The position numbers and the translations under genes were made by a program. 64,000 bases of DNA from Burkholderiales bacterium (GTDB lineage: Bacteria; Pseudomonadota; Gammaproteobacteria; Burkholderiales; Usitatibacteraceae). Each line of letters opens with the position of its first letter. Within the stretch, counting starts at the first letter, position 1. Shown in pieces: positions 18,945 to 28,058 of this stretch. The notes below the pieces were generated by a model. That model did not search any database, had not been told where the DNA came from, and saw only the letters and a list, made by a program, of their open reading frames with translations. The DNA is taken from contig JAHCAK010000019.1 in NCBI GenBank assembly GCA_019634955.1, forward strand, positions 1 through 64,000, written 5' to 3'.

Positions 18945-19540
18945 CTCAGGCCCATCACGAATTCGCGGATGCCGGCGAGCAGCATCTCCACCGCGATGGC
19001 GGTGAGGATCAAGCCCATCAGGCGCTCGATGGCCTGCATGGCGTGCTCGCCCAGCCAGCGGTGCAGCCGCGTGCCGGCGAGCAGCACGACGGCCGTGATC
19101 GCCATCGTCACGGTGATGGCCGCCGCCCACATGCCGATCTTGCCGGGGTCGCGCGAGGCCATGAGCATCACGGCCGCGAGCGCCGAGGGGCCGGCGATGA
19201 GCGGCGTGGCCAGCGGCACGATGAACGGCTCGTCGTCGCCCTTGTGGCCGAAGGTGCCGTCCAGCTTCGCGAACACCATGCGGATCGCGATCATGAAGAG
19301 GATCACGCCGCCGGCGATGGAAAGCGAGGTCTGCGACAGGTGCATGACGGCCAGCAGCGACTGGCCGCCGGCCATGAAGGCGAGCAGCAGCGCGTAGGCG
19401 ATGAGGCACTCGCGCACGACCACCCAGCGGCGCCGCGCCTCGGGGACGTGGCCCAGCATTGCGTTCACCAGCGGCATGTTGCCGAAGGGGTCCGCGACCA
19501 GCGTGAGCAGGATCACCGCCGAGACGAATTCGCCGTTCAT
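18941..19540 (-). CDS. MarC-family (UPF0056) inner membrane protein
   Basis: This 199-residue protein has six predicted membrane helices and MarC-family landmarks: VADPFGNMPLVNAML near the N-terminus, and FIVPLATPLIAGPSALAAVMLMAS in the middle. The family's function is not established despite its historical link to multiple antibiotic resistance. It is co-transcribed with greB (4-base overlap) and divergent from the EamA transporter. Confidence 0.85.
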   Translation of the reverse strand: MNGEFVSAVILLTLVADPFGNMPLVNAMLGHVPEARRRWVVVRECLIAYALLLAFMAGGQSLLAVMHLSQTSLSIAGGVILFMIAIRMVFAKLDGTFGHKGDDEPFIVPLATPLIAGPSALAAVMLMASRDPGKIGMWAAAITVTMAITAVVLLAGTRLHRWLGEHAMQAIERLMGLILTAIAVEMLLAGIREFVMGLR

Positions 19541-19609
19541 GGGGAGCGCCTGGGGAAACCGTCATTTTACGCGAGGGCGGGCGTTCGCCCCGCGTGAGAA
19601 AATGGCGCC

Positions 19610-20491
19610 GTGAACGCCCCCGCCGCGCCGGCTCCCTCCCGCGTCGAGACGCTCGCCTTCCTCGGGCTGCTCGCGGGGGGCTGCGCCATCGCCTTCGCGC
19701 CCATCTTCGTGCGGCTCTCCGACGCGGGCCCCGTGGCGAGCGCGTTCTGGCGCACGGCGCTGGCTGCTCCCTTGCTGTGGATCTGGGCCCTGCGCGCGGA
19801 CCCGTCGCCCGTTCGCGTGTCGGCGGGGCCGCTCATCGGCGCGGGCATCTTCTTCGCCTGCGACCTGGGCGTGTGGCACTGGTCGATCCTGTACACCTCG
19901 GTCGCCAATTCCACGCTGCTCGCGAACCTCGCGCCCATCTTCGTGACGCTGGCGGGCTGGGTGCTGTGGCGGCAGCGCGTGACGCGCGTGTTCCTCGTGG
20001 GGATGGTGACCGCGATCGCGGGGATGTTCATCCTCGTGGGGCCCAACTTCGCGCTCGGCGGCACGCGGCTCGCGGGCGATGCGCTGGGCGCGCTCACGGC
20101 CGTCTTCTACGCGGGCTACATGCTCTCCATCAAGTCCGCGCGCGACGCCGGCGCGTCCACCGCGCGGCTCATGGCGTGGAGCACGACCATCACCGCGGTG
20201 GCGCTGCTGCCGGTGGCTGCCCTCTCGCCGCAGCCGATGCTGCCGCAGGGCGCGTGGGGCTGGGCGGTCCTCGCCGGGCTCGCGCTCGTCTCGCAGGTGC
20301 TGGGGCAGGGGCTCATCGCCTACGCCTTCGCGCACCTGCCGGCGTCGCTCTCCTCCGTGAGCCTGCTCATCCAGCCGGTGATGGCCGCGCTCTTCGCGTG
20401 GGCGCTCTTCGGCGAGGCCATCGGGCTTCCGCAGTTCGTCGGCGGCGCCGTGGTGCTGGCCGGCATCTGGCTCGCGAAGCGCGGCAGCTGA
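19610..20491 (+). CDS. EamA-family (DMT) transporter
   Basis: This 293-residue protein has ten predicted helices built from two EamA repeats: GLLAGGCAIAFAPIFVRLSDAGPVASAFWR in the first and LAGLALVSQVLGQGLIAYAFAHLPASLSS in the second. Such permeases export or exchange small metabolites; the substrate is not predictable. It starts at GTG (19610) and ends one base before a 13-bp tandem repeat that separates it from the convergent exosortase genes. Confidence 0.88.
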   Translation: MNAPAAPAPSRVETLAFLGLLAGGCAIAFAPIFVRLSDAGPVASAFWRTALAAPLLWIWALRADPSPVRVSAGPLIGAGIFFACDLGVWHWSILYTSVANSTLLANLAPIFVTLAGWVLWRQRVTRVFLVGMVTAIAGMFILVGPNFALGGTRLAGDALGALTAVFYAGYMLSIKSARDAGASTARLMAWSTTITAVALLPVAALSPQPMLPQGAWGWAVLAGLALVSQVLGQGLIAYAFAHLPASLSSVSLLIQPVMAALFAWALFGEAIGLPQFVGGAVVLAGIWLAKRGS

Positions 20492-20543
20492 CGGAACCGG
20501 TCTACGGAACCGGTCTACGGAACCGGTCTACGGAACCGGTCCA
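20492..20543. repeat. Four tandem copies of a 13-bp unit (CGGAACCGGTCTA)
   Basis: Units begin at 20492, 20505, 20518 and 20531; the first three are identical and the fourth differs by one base (CCA for CTA). Each contains the palindrome ACCGGT. The repeat sits exactly between the EamA stop and the end of the exosortase-associated gene, whose stop codon (TAG on the minus strand) is supplied by the repeat itself. Copy number is likely to vary by slippage. Confidence 0.9.
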
Positions 20544-21076
20544 TTTCCTGCGAGCTGCTTCCAGCAGATCGCGACAGCCACGATGGCGGGCACGACCGCC
20601 GGGAGCACGAGGCTGCCGAGCTGGTACCCCAGCGCGATGAAGTTCACGGTGCCCTGCGTGACGCCGCGCGCGTGCAGCGCCTCCGGCGCCGAGCGCACGA
20701 GGTGCCCGAGCACGTCGAACGCGACGCCCCACATGCCCACCAGCGACACGACGAGCGCGCCCAGCGGCAGGCTCCACCACGCCGACCGCGCGCGCGCGCC
20801 CAGCACGATCGCCGCGAAGAGCGCGAAGCCGTAGGTGAAGAGCCGCGGGTTCGCGTCCACCGTGAGCACGCCCGCCTGCCCCTTCACCGACATCGCCGTG
20901 ACGAAGGTGACGAGGCCCGAGGCGACCTCGACCTCGCGCACGACGTCCTTCACGACGAGGTTCGCGAGCACCCGCGCGCCCGAGGCGACCAGCCCGTCCG
21001 CCGCCGGCGCGAGCCAGTACCACGCCGCCACGCACGGCACGAACCAAAGCAGGATGCGGACGACGAGCGCGCCCAT
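20528..21076 (-). CDS. Exosortase H-associated membrane protein (putative)
   Basis: This 182-residue protein has a leading helix (MGALVVRILLWFVPCVAAWYWL) and three further C-terminal helices around a soluble central part. It lies 5 bases after the exosortase H stop. Its position and topology fit the small membrane protein that commonly accompanies exosortase H genes; this assignment rests mainly on context. Its last residues and stop codon come from the 13-bp tandem repeat. Confidence 0.65.
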   Translation of the reverse strand: MGALVVRILLWFVPCVAAWYWLAPAADGLVASGARVLANLVVKDVVREVEVASGLVTFVTAMSVKGQAGVLTVDANPRLFTYGFALFAAIVLGARARSAWWSLPLGALVVSLVGMWGVAFDVLGHLVRSAPEALHARGVTQGTVNFIALGYQLGSLVLPAVVPAIVAVAICWKQLAGNGPVP

Positions 21077-21081
21077 CGCCC

Positions 21082-21576
21082 CTACGCCGCCGCCGGCTCG
21101 CGCCCCACCCAGCGCAGCCACAGCAGCCACACGATGAGCACGTCCAGCATGATGAGCGCCTGCCACAGGTAGAGGTGGGCGAATTCGAAGGCCTCGAAGT
21201 TCCACTGCCCGAGGTAGAAAAGCGACACGACGCGCACGAGGTTCAGGAACTGCACGGCAACCGTGCCCACGAGGAGCCCGACGATCCGCAACCGCCACGG
21301 CGCGCTGAAGGCGAGCATCCCGGCCGCGAGCACGATCATCGCCTCGACGCCGTTGCATCCGGCCTCGACGCGCACCGCGAAGCCGCTCTGCCGGTCCATG
21401 ATCACGGGCCCGGCGGTCGCGACCCCGCTGTCGATGGCGGAGGCGAGCACGCCCGAGAGCCAGGCCACGCCGTCCGTCCACGGCCGCACGAAATGCGCCT
21501 GCACGGGGGCGGTGAGCTCCAGCGCGAAGAGCGCGAGCAGCAGGGCCACGAAGAGGATGGGAAAGCGGCGGGACAT
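21082..21576 (-). CDS. xrtH: Exosortase H (IPTL-CTERM-specific transpeptidase)
   Basis: This 164-residue polytopic protein carries the exosortase/archaeosortase catalytic triad: Cys74 in EAGCNGVEAMIVL, Arg115 in LNLVRVVSLFYLG and His134 in FEFAHLYLWQ. The short length and motif context match exosortase H, known to be specific for proteins ending in an IPTLxxWG-type tripartite signal. Such signals occur in this same window at 34.1, 37.7 and 38.2 kb, so enzyme and substrates are linked within 18 kb. It acts in the inner membrane, cleaving the signal and probably transferring the protein to a surface polymer. Confidence 0.88.
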   Translation of the reverse strand: MSRRFPILFVALLLALFALELTAPVQAHFVRPWTDGVAWLSGVLASAIDSGVATAGPVIMDRQSGFAVRVEAGCNGVEAMIVLAAGMLAFSAPWRLRIVGLLVGTVAVQFLNLVRVVSLFYLGQWNFEAFEFAHLYLWQALIMLDVLIVWLLWLRWVGREPAAA

Positions 21577-21616
21577 CGCAGTCGCAACTTATCACGAACC
21601 CGGCCGCTGGCCGGGA

Positions 21617-21979
21617 TCAGGGCCGCGGCGGCAAACCGATCGACTCGCGTACCGCGCGCGTGAGCTTCGCCGCCACCAGCGCGTGCGAGCGCGCGAGGAG
21701 CGCCTTCCACTCCTTCTCGTGCAGCGTCCGCAGCCCCTTCACCTGCACCCACTTCGCGCGGGCGAGGTAGGGCGCGGGGACGACACCGGGCCGGTCGGTG
21801 AGCTCGAGGAAGCGCGCGTCGTCCACCTTGAAGGAGACCGACTCCTCGCCCTTCTTCAGGTCGTAGAGCACGGCGAACATCTTCCCGCCCACGGAGTAGA
21901 CGTGGTCCACCTCCCACTTGAGGTCGTAGGTGGCGCCCGGGAGCGAGTGGCAGAAGGCGCGGATGCGCGCGGGGGTCAT
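21617..21979 (-). CDS. MmcQ/YjbR family protein
   Basis: A 120-residue protein of the MmcQ/YjbR fold (CyaY-like), with the characteristic LPGATYDLKWEVDHVYSVGGKMFAVL, FKVDDARFLELTDRPGVVPAPYLARAKWVQV and a C-terminal helix pair containing HALVAAKL. Members are proposed DNA-binding proteins, but the activity is poorly defined. It is a single gene between exosortase H and a glycosyltransferase on the same strand. Confidence 0.85.
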   Translation of the reverse strand: MTPARIRAFCHSLPGATYDLKWEVDHVYSVGGKMFAVLYDLKKGEESVSFKVDDARFLELTDRPGVVPAPYLARAKWVQVKGLRTLHEKEWKALLARSHALVAAKLTRAVRESIGLPPRP

Positions 21980-22017
21980 GCGCCTATCCTGCCACCGCGG
22001 GCCGCCGGCGGGAACCC

Positions 22018-22914
22018 TCAGGCGAGGAACTCGGCGGGGATGCGCGGCGCGAATTCCGCGAGAGCCGCCTTGAACTCCGGGGGCGAATCCTCGCGGTCCG
22101 ACCAGTAGCGGAAATTGGTGCCCGCGTTGCGCACGGCCTTTGCGTGGTGCTCCGGGTCGGAGAGGAAACCGGCGCGCGCGCCGTCCTCGACGATGAGCCA
22201 GCGCTCGATCACGCAGCGCGCCGCCCCATGGGCCGAGCGCTGCAGTTGCCCGCCGTGCTGGCGGTAGGCCGAGAGGGGCTCCTGGTCCCACCAGGCGTGG
22301 CCCACCGAGAGCAGCCGCAGCCACAGCGACATGTCCGCGAGGCACAGGTACTCGTTGTCGCCCCAGCGGAAGATCGACCCGCACTCCACGCGAAGGGCGT
22401 CGCGGCGGAAGAGAACCGTCGAGGGTTCGCCCAGCCGGTTGGTGCTGGAGAGGATGAGGTGGTTGCCCAGCGCCCTCCCCTCGAGCGTTTGCGAGGCCGG
22501 CAGCAGCGGCTGCGTCACGTCCTCGTCGGGCAGGCGCCGGCCCTCGGCGTCGATGAGCAGGCGCCGGCTGGAGGCGAGCACGGTGCCGGGGTGCTTGTGC
22601 ATGCCCACGAGCAGGTTCTGCACGCACGCGGGCGCGAGGAGATCGTCGTCGTTCAGGTACTTGATGTACTCGCCGCGCGCGATCTCGAAGAGCCGCGTGA
22701 AGTTGCCGGAGAAGCCCAGCCCCGGCTGGTGGCGCTCGTAGCGCACGCGCGGGTCGGGCCGCGACGCGACGATGGCGCGGATCTCCTCCCCCGGGCAGTC
22801 GTCGCCCACCACGATCTCGACGTTGGCCCAGGTCTGGGCGAGCGCGCTGCCGAAGGCCTGCGCGAAGAACCGCGGGGAGTAGGCGGGGATGAGGATCGAG
22901 ACGAGCGGCTGCAT
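22018..22914 (-). CDS. Family 2 glycosyltransferase
   Basis: This 298-residue protein has a GT-A fold: VSILIPAYSPRFFAQAFGSALAQTW nucleotide-binding start, VGDDCPG, and the metal-binding DDD motif in YIKYLNDDDLLAP, followed by an acceptor region with WGDNEYLCLADMSLWLRLL. It transfers a sugar from a nucleotide sugar, probably to a surface glycan. It lies 22 bases downstream of ftsB on the same strand. Since exosortase systems go with exopolysaccharide, it could serve that pathway, but no other EPS genes are present. Confidence 0.85.
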   Translation of the reverse strand: MQPLVSILIPAYSPRFFAQAFGSALAQTWANVEIVVGDDCPGEEIRAIVASRPDPRVRYERHQPGLGFSGNFTRLFEIARGEYIKYLNDDDLLAPACVQNLLVGMHKHPGTVLASSRRLLIDAEGRRLPDEDVTQPLLPASQTLEGRALGNHLILSSTNRLGEPSTVLFRRDALRVECGSIFRWGDNEYLCLADMSLWLRLLSVGHAWWDQEPLSAYRQHGGQLQRSAHGAARCVIERWLIVEDGARAGFLSDPEHHAKAVRNAGTNFRYWSDREDSPPEFKAALAEFAPRIPAEFLA

Positions 22915-22936
22915 CGGTCGCGGAGGGGCGCCGCGC

Positions 22937-24561
<1,625 letters not shown>

Positions 24562-24608
24562 CTATTCTATTCCATCGGGACGAGCGGCCCGCCCGCCGAA
24601 GCGCCCCC

Positions 24609-25085
24609 TCAGAGCTTCTTCTCGAGGAGCTCGGCCACCTTGCGCGCGGCGTCCGCGTCGCGCTCGGCGGGCTTGGCCCCGCCCACCGCGATCACGACCC
24701 AGGTGCGCCCCTTGAGGAGCTGCAGCGCCCCCTGCTTGGCGCTCCAGAAGGCCGTCGCCCCGCCGATCAGCATGGGCTTGGTCTGGAACTTGAGCTTTTC
24801 CTCGCCGAAGGCGCGCTGGGCGTCGGCTTCGGTGCGCGCGAAGCGGAAGTTGGCGGAGGCCGAGATGGGCTTGCCGTCCTTTGATGCCCACCAGGTGCAG
24901 GTGGCGATGACCTTCGGGCGGCGCGCCTTGGGGTTCACCGGCTCGGGCTCCACGGCGGTGCCGAGCGCCTTCTGCGCCTCGGCTTGCGTGAACACCTCGC
25001 AGGCATCGAAGGCATCCTGCGCGCCCGCGACCGTCGTCCCCCCGGCAACCATCGCCGCGGCCAGCATGAGCATGGTCTTTCGCAT
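24609..25085 (-). CDS. Exported protein of unknown function
   Basis: A 158-residue protein with a signal peptide ([23 protein letters not shown]). The mature part begins [20 protein letters not shown] and contains [31 protein letters not shown]. The conserved early Cys pairing with a CTW motif recalls DUF3558-like lipoproteins, but the resemblance is weak. It is followed 17 bases upstream on the same strand by the WW/GWG-domain gene. Confidence 0.6.
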   Translation of the reverse strand: MRKTMLMLAAAMVAGGTTVAGAQDAFDACEVFTQAEAQKALGTAVEPEPVNPKARRPKVIATCTWWASKDGKPISASANFRFARTEADAQRAFGEEKLKFQTKPMLIGGATAFWSAKQGALQLLKGRTWVVIAVGGAKPAERDADAARKVAELLEKKL

Positions 25086-25102
25086 GTCCCGCCCTCCCTC
25101 GT

Positions 25103-25939
25103 TCAGGTTCCCGCTTCGCGCGTGCCGCCGAAGCGGCCGCTGTAGTTGCAGTACTGGTCGGTTGCCGTGATCGCCGCGTGGAAGCCGTTTCGCTGGGGAT
25201 CGATGCCGGTCATCGTGAACGATCCCCGGTTGTCGACGGTGCCGCCGATGGAACAGGACCAGTTGCCCGCCGGGATGCTTGCCAGCCGCCCCTGCGGAAC
25301 GACGGTGCCCGCAAAGAGGCACGTCGTGGCGCCCCGGGAGGTGAAGAAATCCACCTGGAAGGAGGCCTGCGCCCCCGTCTGCGTCGCCGTCATCGAGCCC
25401 ACCACATCGACCGCGCCGTTGTTCTGCGAGTTCCCGCACTGGGAGGCGATCGCCAGCATGCCGCCGTAGTAGAAGCCGGCGACGGAGTTGGCGCGGAAGG
25501 TCTGCCGGACGATCGCCTTCACCACCGGCGTGTTGTTCACGGTGTAGGAAAGGGTGCCCGAGGCGGGCGTATCGAAGGTGACGGTGGCCGAACCCACCAC
25601 GTTTGCCGTCACCTGCGCCGGGTTGAAGGGACCCCCGAACCACGGGCCGGTGGTCTGGTAGAGGTCGCCCGAGAAGCGCGTGCCCGTGGCGGGCTGCGCC
25701 GCCGTGGCACCCATGGCCGGTGCCACGAGCCACCGCGCCGCGTTGTCCGAGCCGTAGACGAAGAAGGTGAGGAAGAGCACGTCGCCCTGCTGGACCACGT
25801 TCACGCCCCAGCCGTCCTCCGCGAGGCCCACCCACCAGAGGTCGGTGTAGTCCGTGGAGAACGGCGTCGCGCGCGCGGGGAGCGCGAGCACGAGGCCGGC
25901 GAAGGCGAGCGCGGCGAGTCGGCGGAGCTGTCGGATCAT
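25103..25939 (-). CDS. Secreted beta-rich protein with WW/GWG domain
   Basis: This 278-residue protein has a signal peptide (MIRQLRRLAALAFAGLVLALPARA) followed by a domain beginning YTDLWWVGLAEDGWGVNVVQQGD and continuing through TGPWF and SYTVN to IVRQTF. The same pattern ends the protein at 27.7-28.0 kb. The C-terminal third contains FYYGGMLAIASQCG and two further Cys (NWSCSIGG, YCNYSGRFGG), likely disulfide-bonded. I do not know a characterised function. It is probably periplasmic or extracellular. Confidence 0.7.
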   Translation of the reverse strand: MIRQLRRLAALAFAGLVLALPARATPFSTDYTDLWWVGLAEDGWGVNVVQQGDVLFLTFFVYGSDNAARWLVAPAMGATAAQPATGTRFSGDLYQTTGPWFGGPFNPAQVTANVVGSATVTFDTPASGTLSYTVNNTPVVKAIVRQTFRANSVAGFYYGGMLAIASQCGNSQNNGAVDVVGSMTATQTGAQASFQVDFFTSRGATTCLFAGTVVPQGRLASIPAGNWSCSIGGTVDNRGSFTMTGIDPQRNGFHAAITATDQYCNYSGRFGGTREAGT

Positions 25940-25985
25940 CGGGTCGGGTCGGGGCGGTTGCGGTCCCCGCATTCTAACCGGCCCT

Positions 25986-26813
25986 TCAGGGCAGGCCGAA
26001 GAGCGCCGCGCCGTTCTTCCAGGCGATGCGCTCGGCCGCCTCCGGGGGCAGCTCCGCCAGCCAGCGACGGTAGGTGCCCATGGTCTCCGGGTAGGACTGC
26101 CAGCGCTGGTTCACCCAGGTGTCGGAACCCACGAGGAAGCGCGCGGCGTGCTTCGTGAAGAAGGCCTTCCACTCCGGGGTGAGCCGGCCGCCCTCGGTCA
26201 CGTCCCAGCGGTAGGACAGTTCTCCCCAGAGCCGCGGGTACTTCGCGAACAGCTCCTCCACCCGCGCGAGCGGCGTGTTGAACCCCGTGTGCGCCCAGAT
26301 GATGCGCGCCTGCGGGTTGTGGGCGAAGAGGAGCTCGAGCGCCGCTTCGTCGCAGTGCGCGTGCAGCACGAGGTCGCGCGAGGCCGCGAAGTTCACGATG
26401 CGCTTCACCACCTCCGAAGCCGCCTCGCGCCCGAAGATGTGGAACTCCCCCACGCCGCGGTAGTAGCCGCGCTTCGCCTCGTCCTCGATCATCTGCGCGA
26501 TGTCGGGGTTGGCGTGCCATGTCCCGTAGTCCGCCCGGTCGCGGTAGACGCGGATGAACGGCACCACCGCGAAACCCGGGCGCGGCGCCTTCCGGTTCGC
26601 CTCGACGAGCGCCCGCGTCCCGTCGTTCGGCCGGCTGTTGGCGATGATCGCCTTCACCCCGTTCTTCGAGAAGAGCTCCATCACCGCGCCGACGGAGTAG
26701 TGCCCTACCGCGTCGTCGTTGTAGTGGAGATGGGCGTCGAAGAGCGGACCTTCGTACACCGCCAAAGCGCCGAGTGGCACGACGGCGACGAAGAGCGCAA
26801 GCAGTCGATTCAT
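25986..26813 (-). CDS. Exported amidohydrolase-superfamily protein
   Basis: A 275-residue TIM-barrel hydrolase with an N-terminal signal peptide (MNRLLALFVAVVPLGALA). Superfamily landmarks are DAHLHYNDD (first metal-binding HxH), HAHCDEAAL, IIWAHTGFN and the late Asp in FLVGSDTWVNQRW. It resembles 2-pyrone-4,6-dicarboxylate hydrolase/TatD-like metallohydrolases; a periplasmic location is unusual. The substrate is unknown. Confidence 0.8.
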   Translation of the reverse strand: MNRLLALFVAVVPLGALAVYEGPLFDAHLHYNDDAVGHYSVGAVMELFSKNGVKAIIANSRPNDGTRALVEANRKAPRPGFAVVPFIRVYRDRADYGTWHANPDIAQMIEDEAKRGYYRGVGEFHIFGREAASEVVKRIVNFAASRDLVLHAHCDEAALELLFAHNPQARIIWAHTGFNTPLARVEELFAKYPRLWGELSYRWDVTEGGRLTPEWKAFFTKHAARFLVGSDTWVNQRWQSYPETMGTYRRWLAELPPEAAERIAWKNGAALFGLP

Positions 26814-26976
26814 GATCCGTCTCCTTCAAGCGAGGCATCGCGCTGGCGCCGGGCAGGGCGAGGGTGAGTTGGGTGGCGACGTAAAGGCGTCGGCCTGCGC
26901 AACTTTATGCAGGTCAGTACTTGTTACTTTCCATCATGTTAAAATTGATACTTACAATCGCACATTCATCGGAATA

Positions 26977-28038
26977 GTGGACATCGCCGTGCCGCGAATT
27001 CTCGTCGTATTGTGGATCTGGTGCATTTCGGCGGCTGCCCAGGCAGGGCCGACGAGCGTCGAAATCGTGAGCGGCAACCGGCAGGCAATCGGAAATTCCA
27101 GTGAGCCGCGCTACGCCCCGCTTTCCGTCCGCGTCCGCGACGAAAGCGGCCGCCCGTTGAGTGCCATTCCCGTGACCTTTTCGGCTCCCTTGTCCGGCCC
27201 CGGTTTCACCGGGATCGAGGCTGCTCGATTGACTGTCATCTCGGACGCGCAAGGAATCGCCACCCTGGGTGGCCTGTCCGGGAATCGAGCCGACGGTTTC
27301 TTCAATGTCGTGGCGAATACGTCGCCCCCCGTGCAGAGCCCCGCCCTGTTCCTGCTTTCGCAAGCTCCCAACCAGTTCCATTTCTGCATTCTTCCGTCCG
27401 GCCCGGTACCGGCGCGGGTGGATCTGTCCGTCCTGCCCAGCCCATCCACGGAAGGCCAGGAGATAACGCTCAGGGCAGACTTCACCGGCACGATGGTGGG
27501 ATTCCTCGATGGTGACCGCGTCATCGAAAACGCCGTGGACCGACAGCAAGGCGGTACGGTCACTCACCGCGTCGCCGACTTGGCACCAGGGGCACACATG
27601 CTTCGTGCCGCAGTACTGCCTTCATGCATGGTATCTCCCAATGCAGTTGCCTCCTTGGCACACGATGTCACGACGACGAACAAGCCCGCCTTGAACTACT
27701 CAGACATGTGGTGGAACGCCTCCGAATCCGGATGGGGACTGAGCTTCATCCAACACGCCAGCGGCCAGGCGTTCGCCGTGTGGTTCACCTATCGCGAGGA
27801 CCAGTCGCCACAATGGTTCGCGATTCCCGGTGGCGTATGGACAAGTCCCGCCACGTTCAGCGGAGTGATTCATCGCACCACGGGGCCGGCCTGGAACCTC
27901 CGTTTCGATCCGTCTGACGTTGCCTCAACGCCCGTAGGCACGGCAATGTTCGAGTTCGTGGATTCGACCTCCGGCAGCTTCACCTATTCGATAGGCGACG
28001 AAAGCGGCCGGAAGCACATCACCCGCCAGCCCTTCTGA
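26977..28038 (+). CDS. Secreted Ig-like protein with C-terminal WW/GWG domain
   Basis: The frame is open from 26812, but I place the start at a GTG (26977, alternatively 26989) because it begins a signal peptide (ILVVLWIWCISAAAQA). The mature part has an invasin-type Ig-like domain (SVRVRDESGRPLSAIPVTFSA with ATLGGLSGNRADGFFNVVA), a second beta domain, and a C-terminal domain starting YSDMWWNASESGWGLSF and ending ITRQPF, matching the one in the 25.1-25.9 kb gene. About 353 residues. Base composition is visibly more AT-rich than its neighbours. Function unknown; surface attachment is a guess. Confidence 0.65.
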   Translation: MDIAVPRILVVLWIWCISAAAQAGPTSVEIVSGNRQAIGNSSEPRYAPLSVRVRDESGRPLSAIPVTFSAPLSGPGFTGIEAARLTVISDAQGIATLGGLSGNRADGFFNVVANTSPPVQSPALFLLSQAPNQFHFCILPSGPVPARVDLSVLPSPSTEGQEITLRADFTGTMVGFLDGDRVIENAVDRQQGGTVTHRVADLAPGAHMLRAAVLPSCMVSPNAVASLAHDVTTTNKPALNYSDMWWNASESGWGLSFIQHASGQAFAVWFTYREDQSPQWFAIPGGVWTSPATFSGVIHRTTGPAWNLRFDPSDVASTPVGTAMFEFVDSTSGSFTYSIGDESGRKHITRQPF

Positions 28039-28058
28039 AGTGACAGCCGCGCCCGGCG

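Noticed and set aside
26812..26976. N-terminal 55 residues of the open frame preceding the Ig-like protein
   Set aside because: They overlap the amidohydrolase start and a likely promoter region and lie before a clear signal peptide, so a downstream GTG is a better start.
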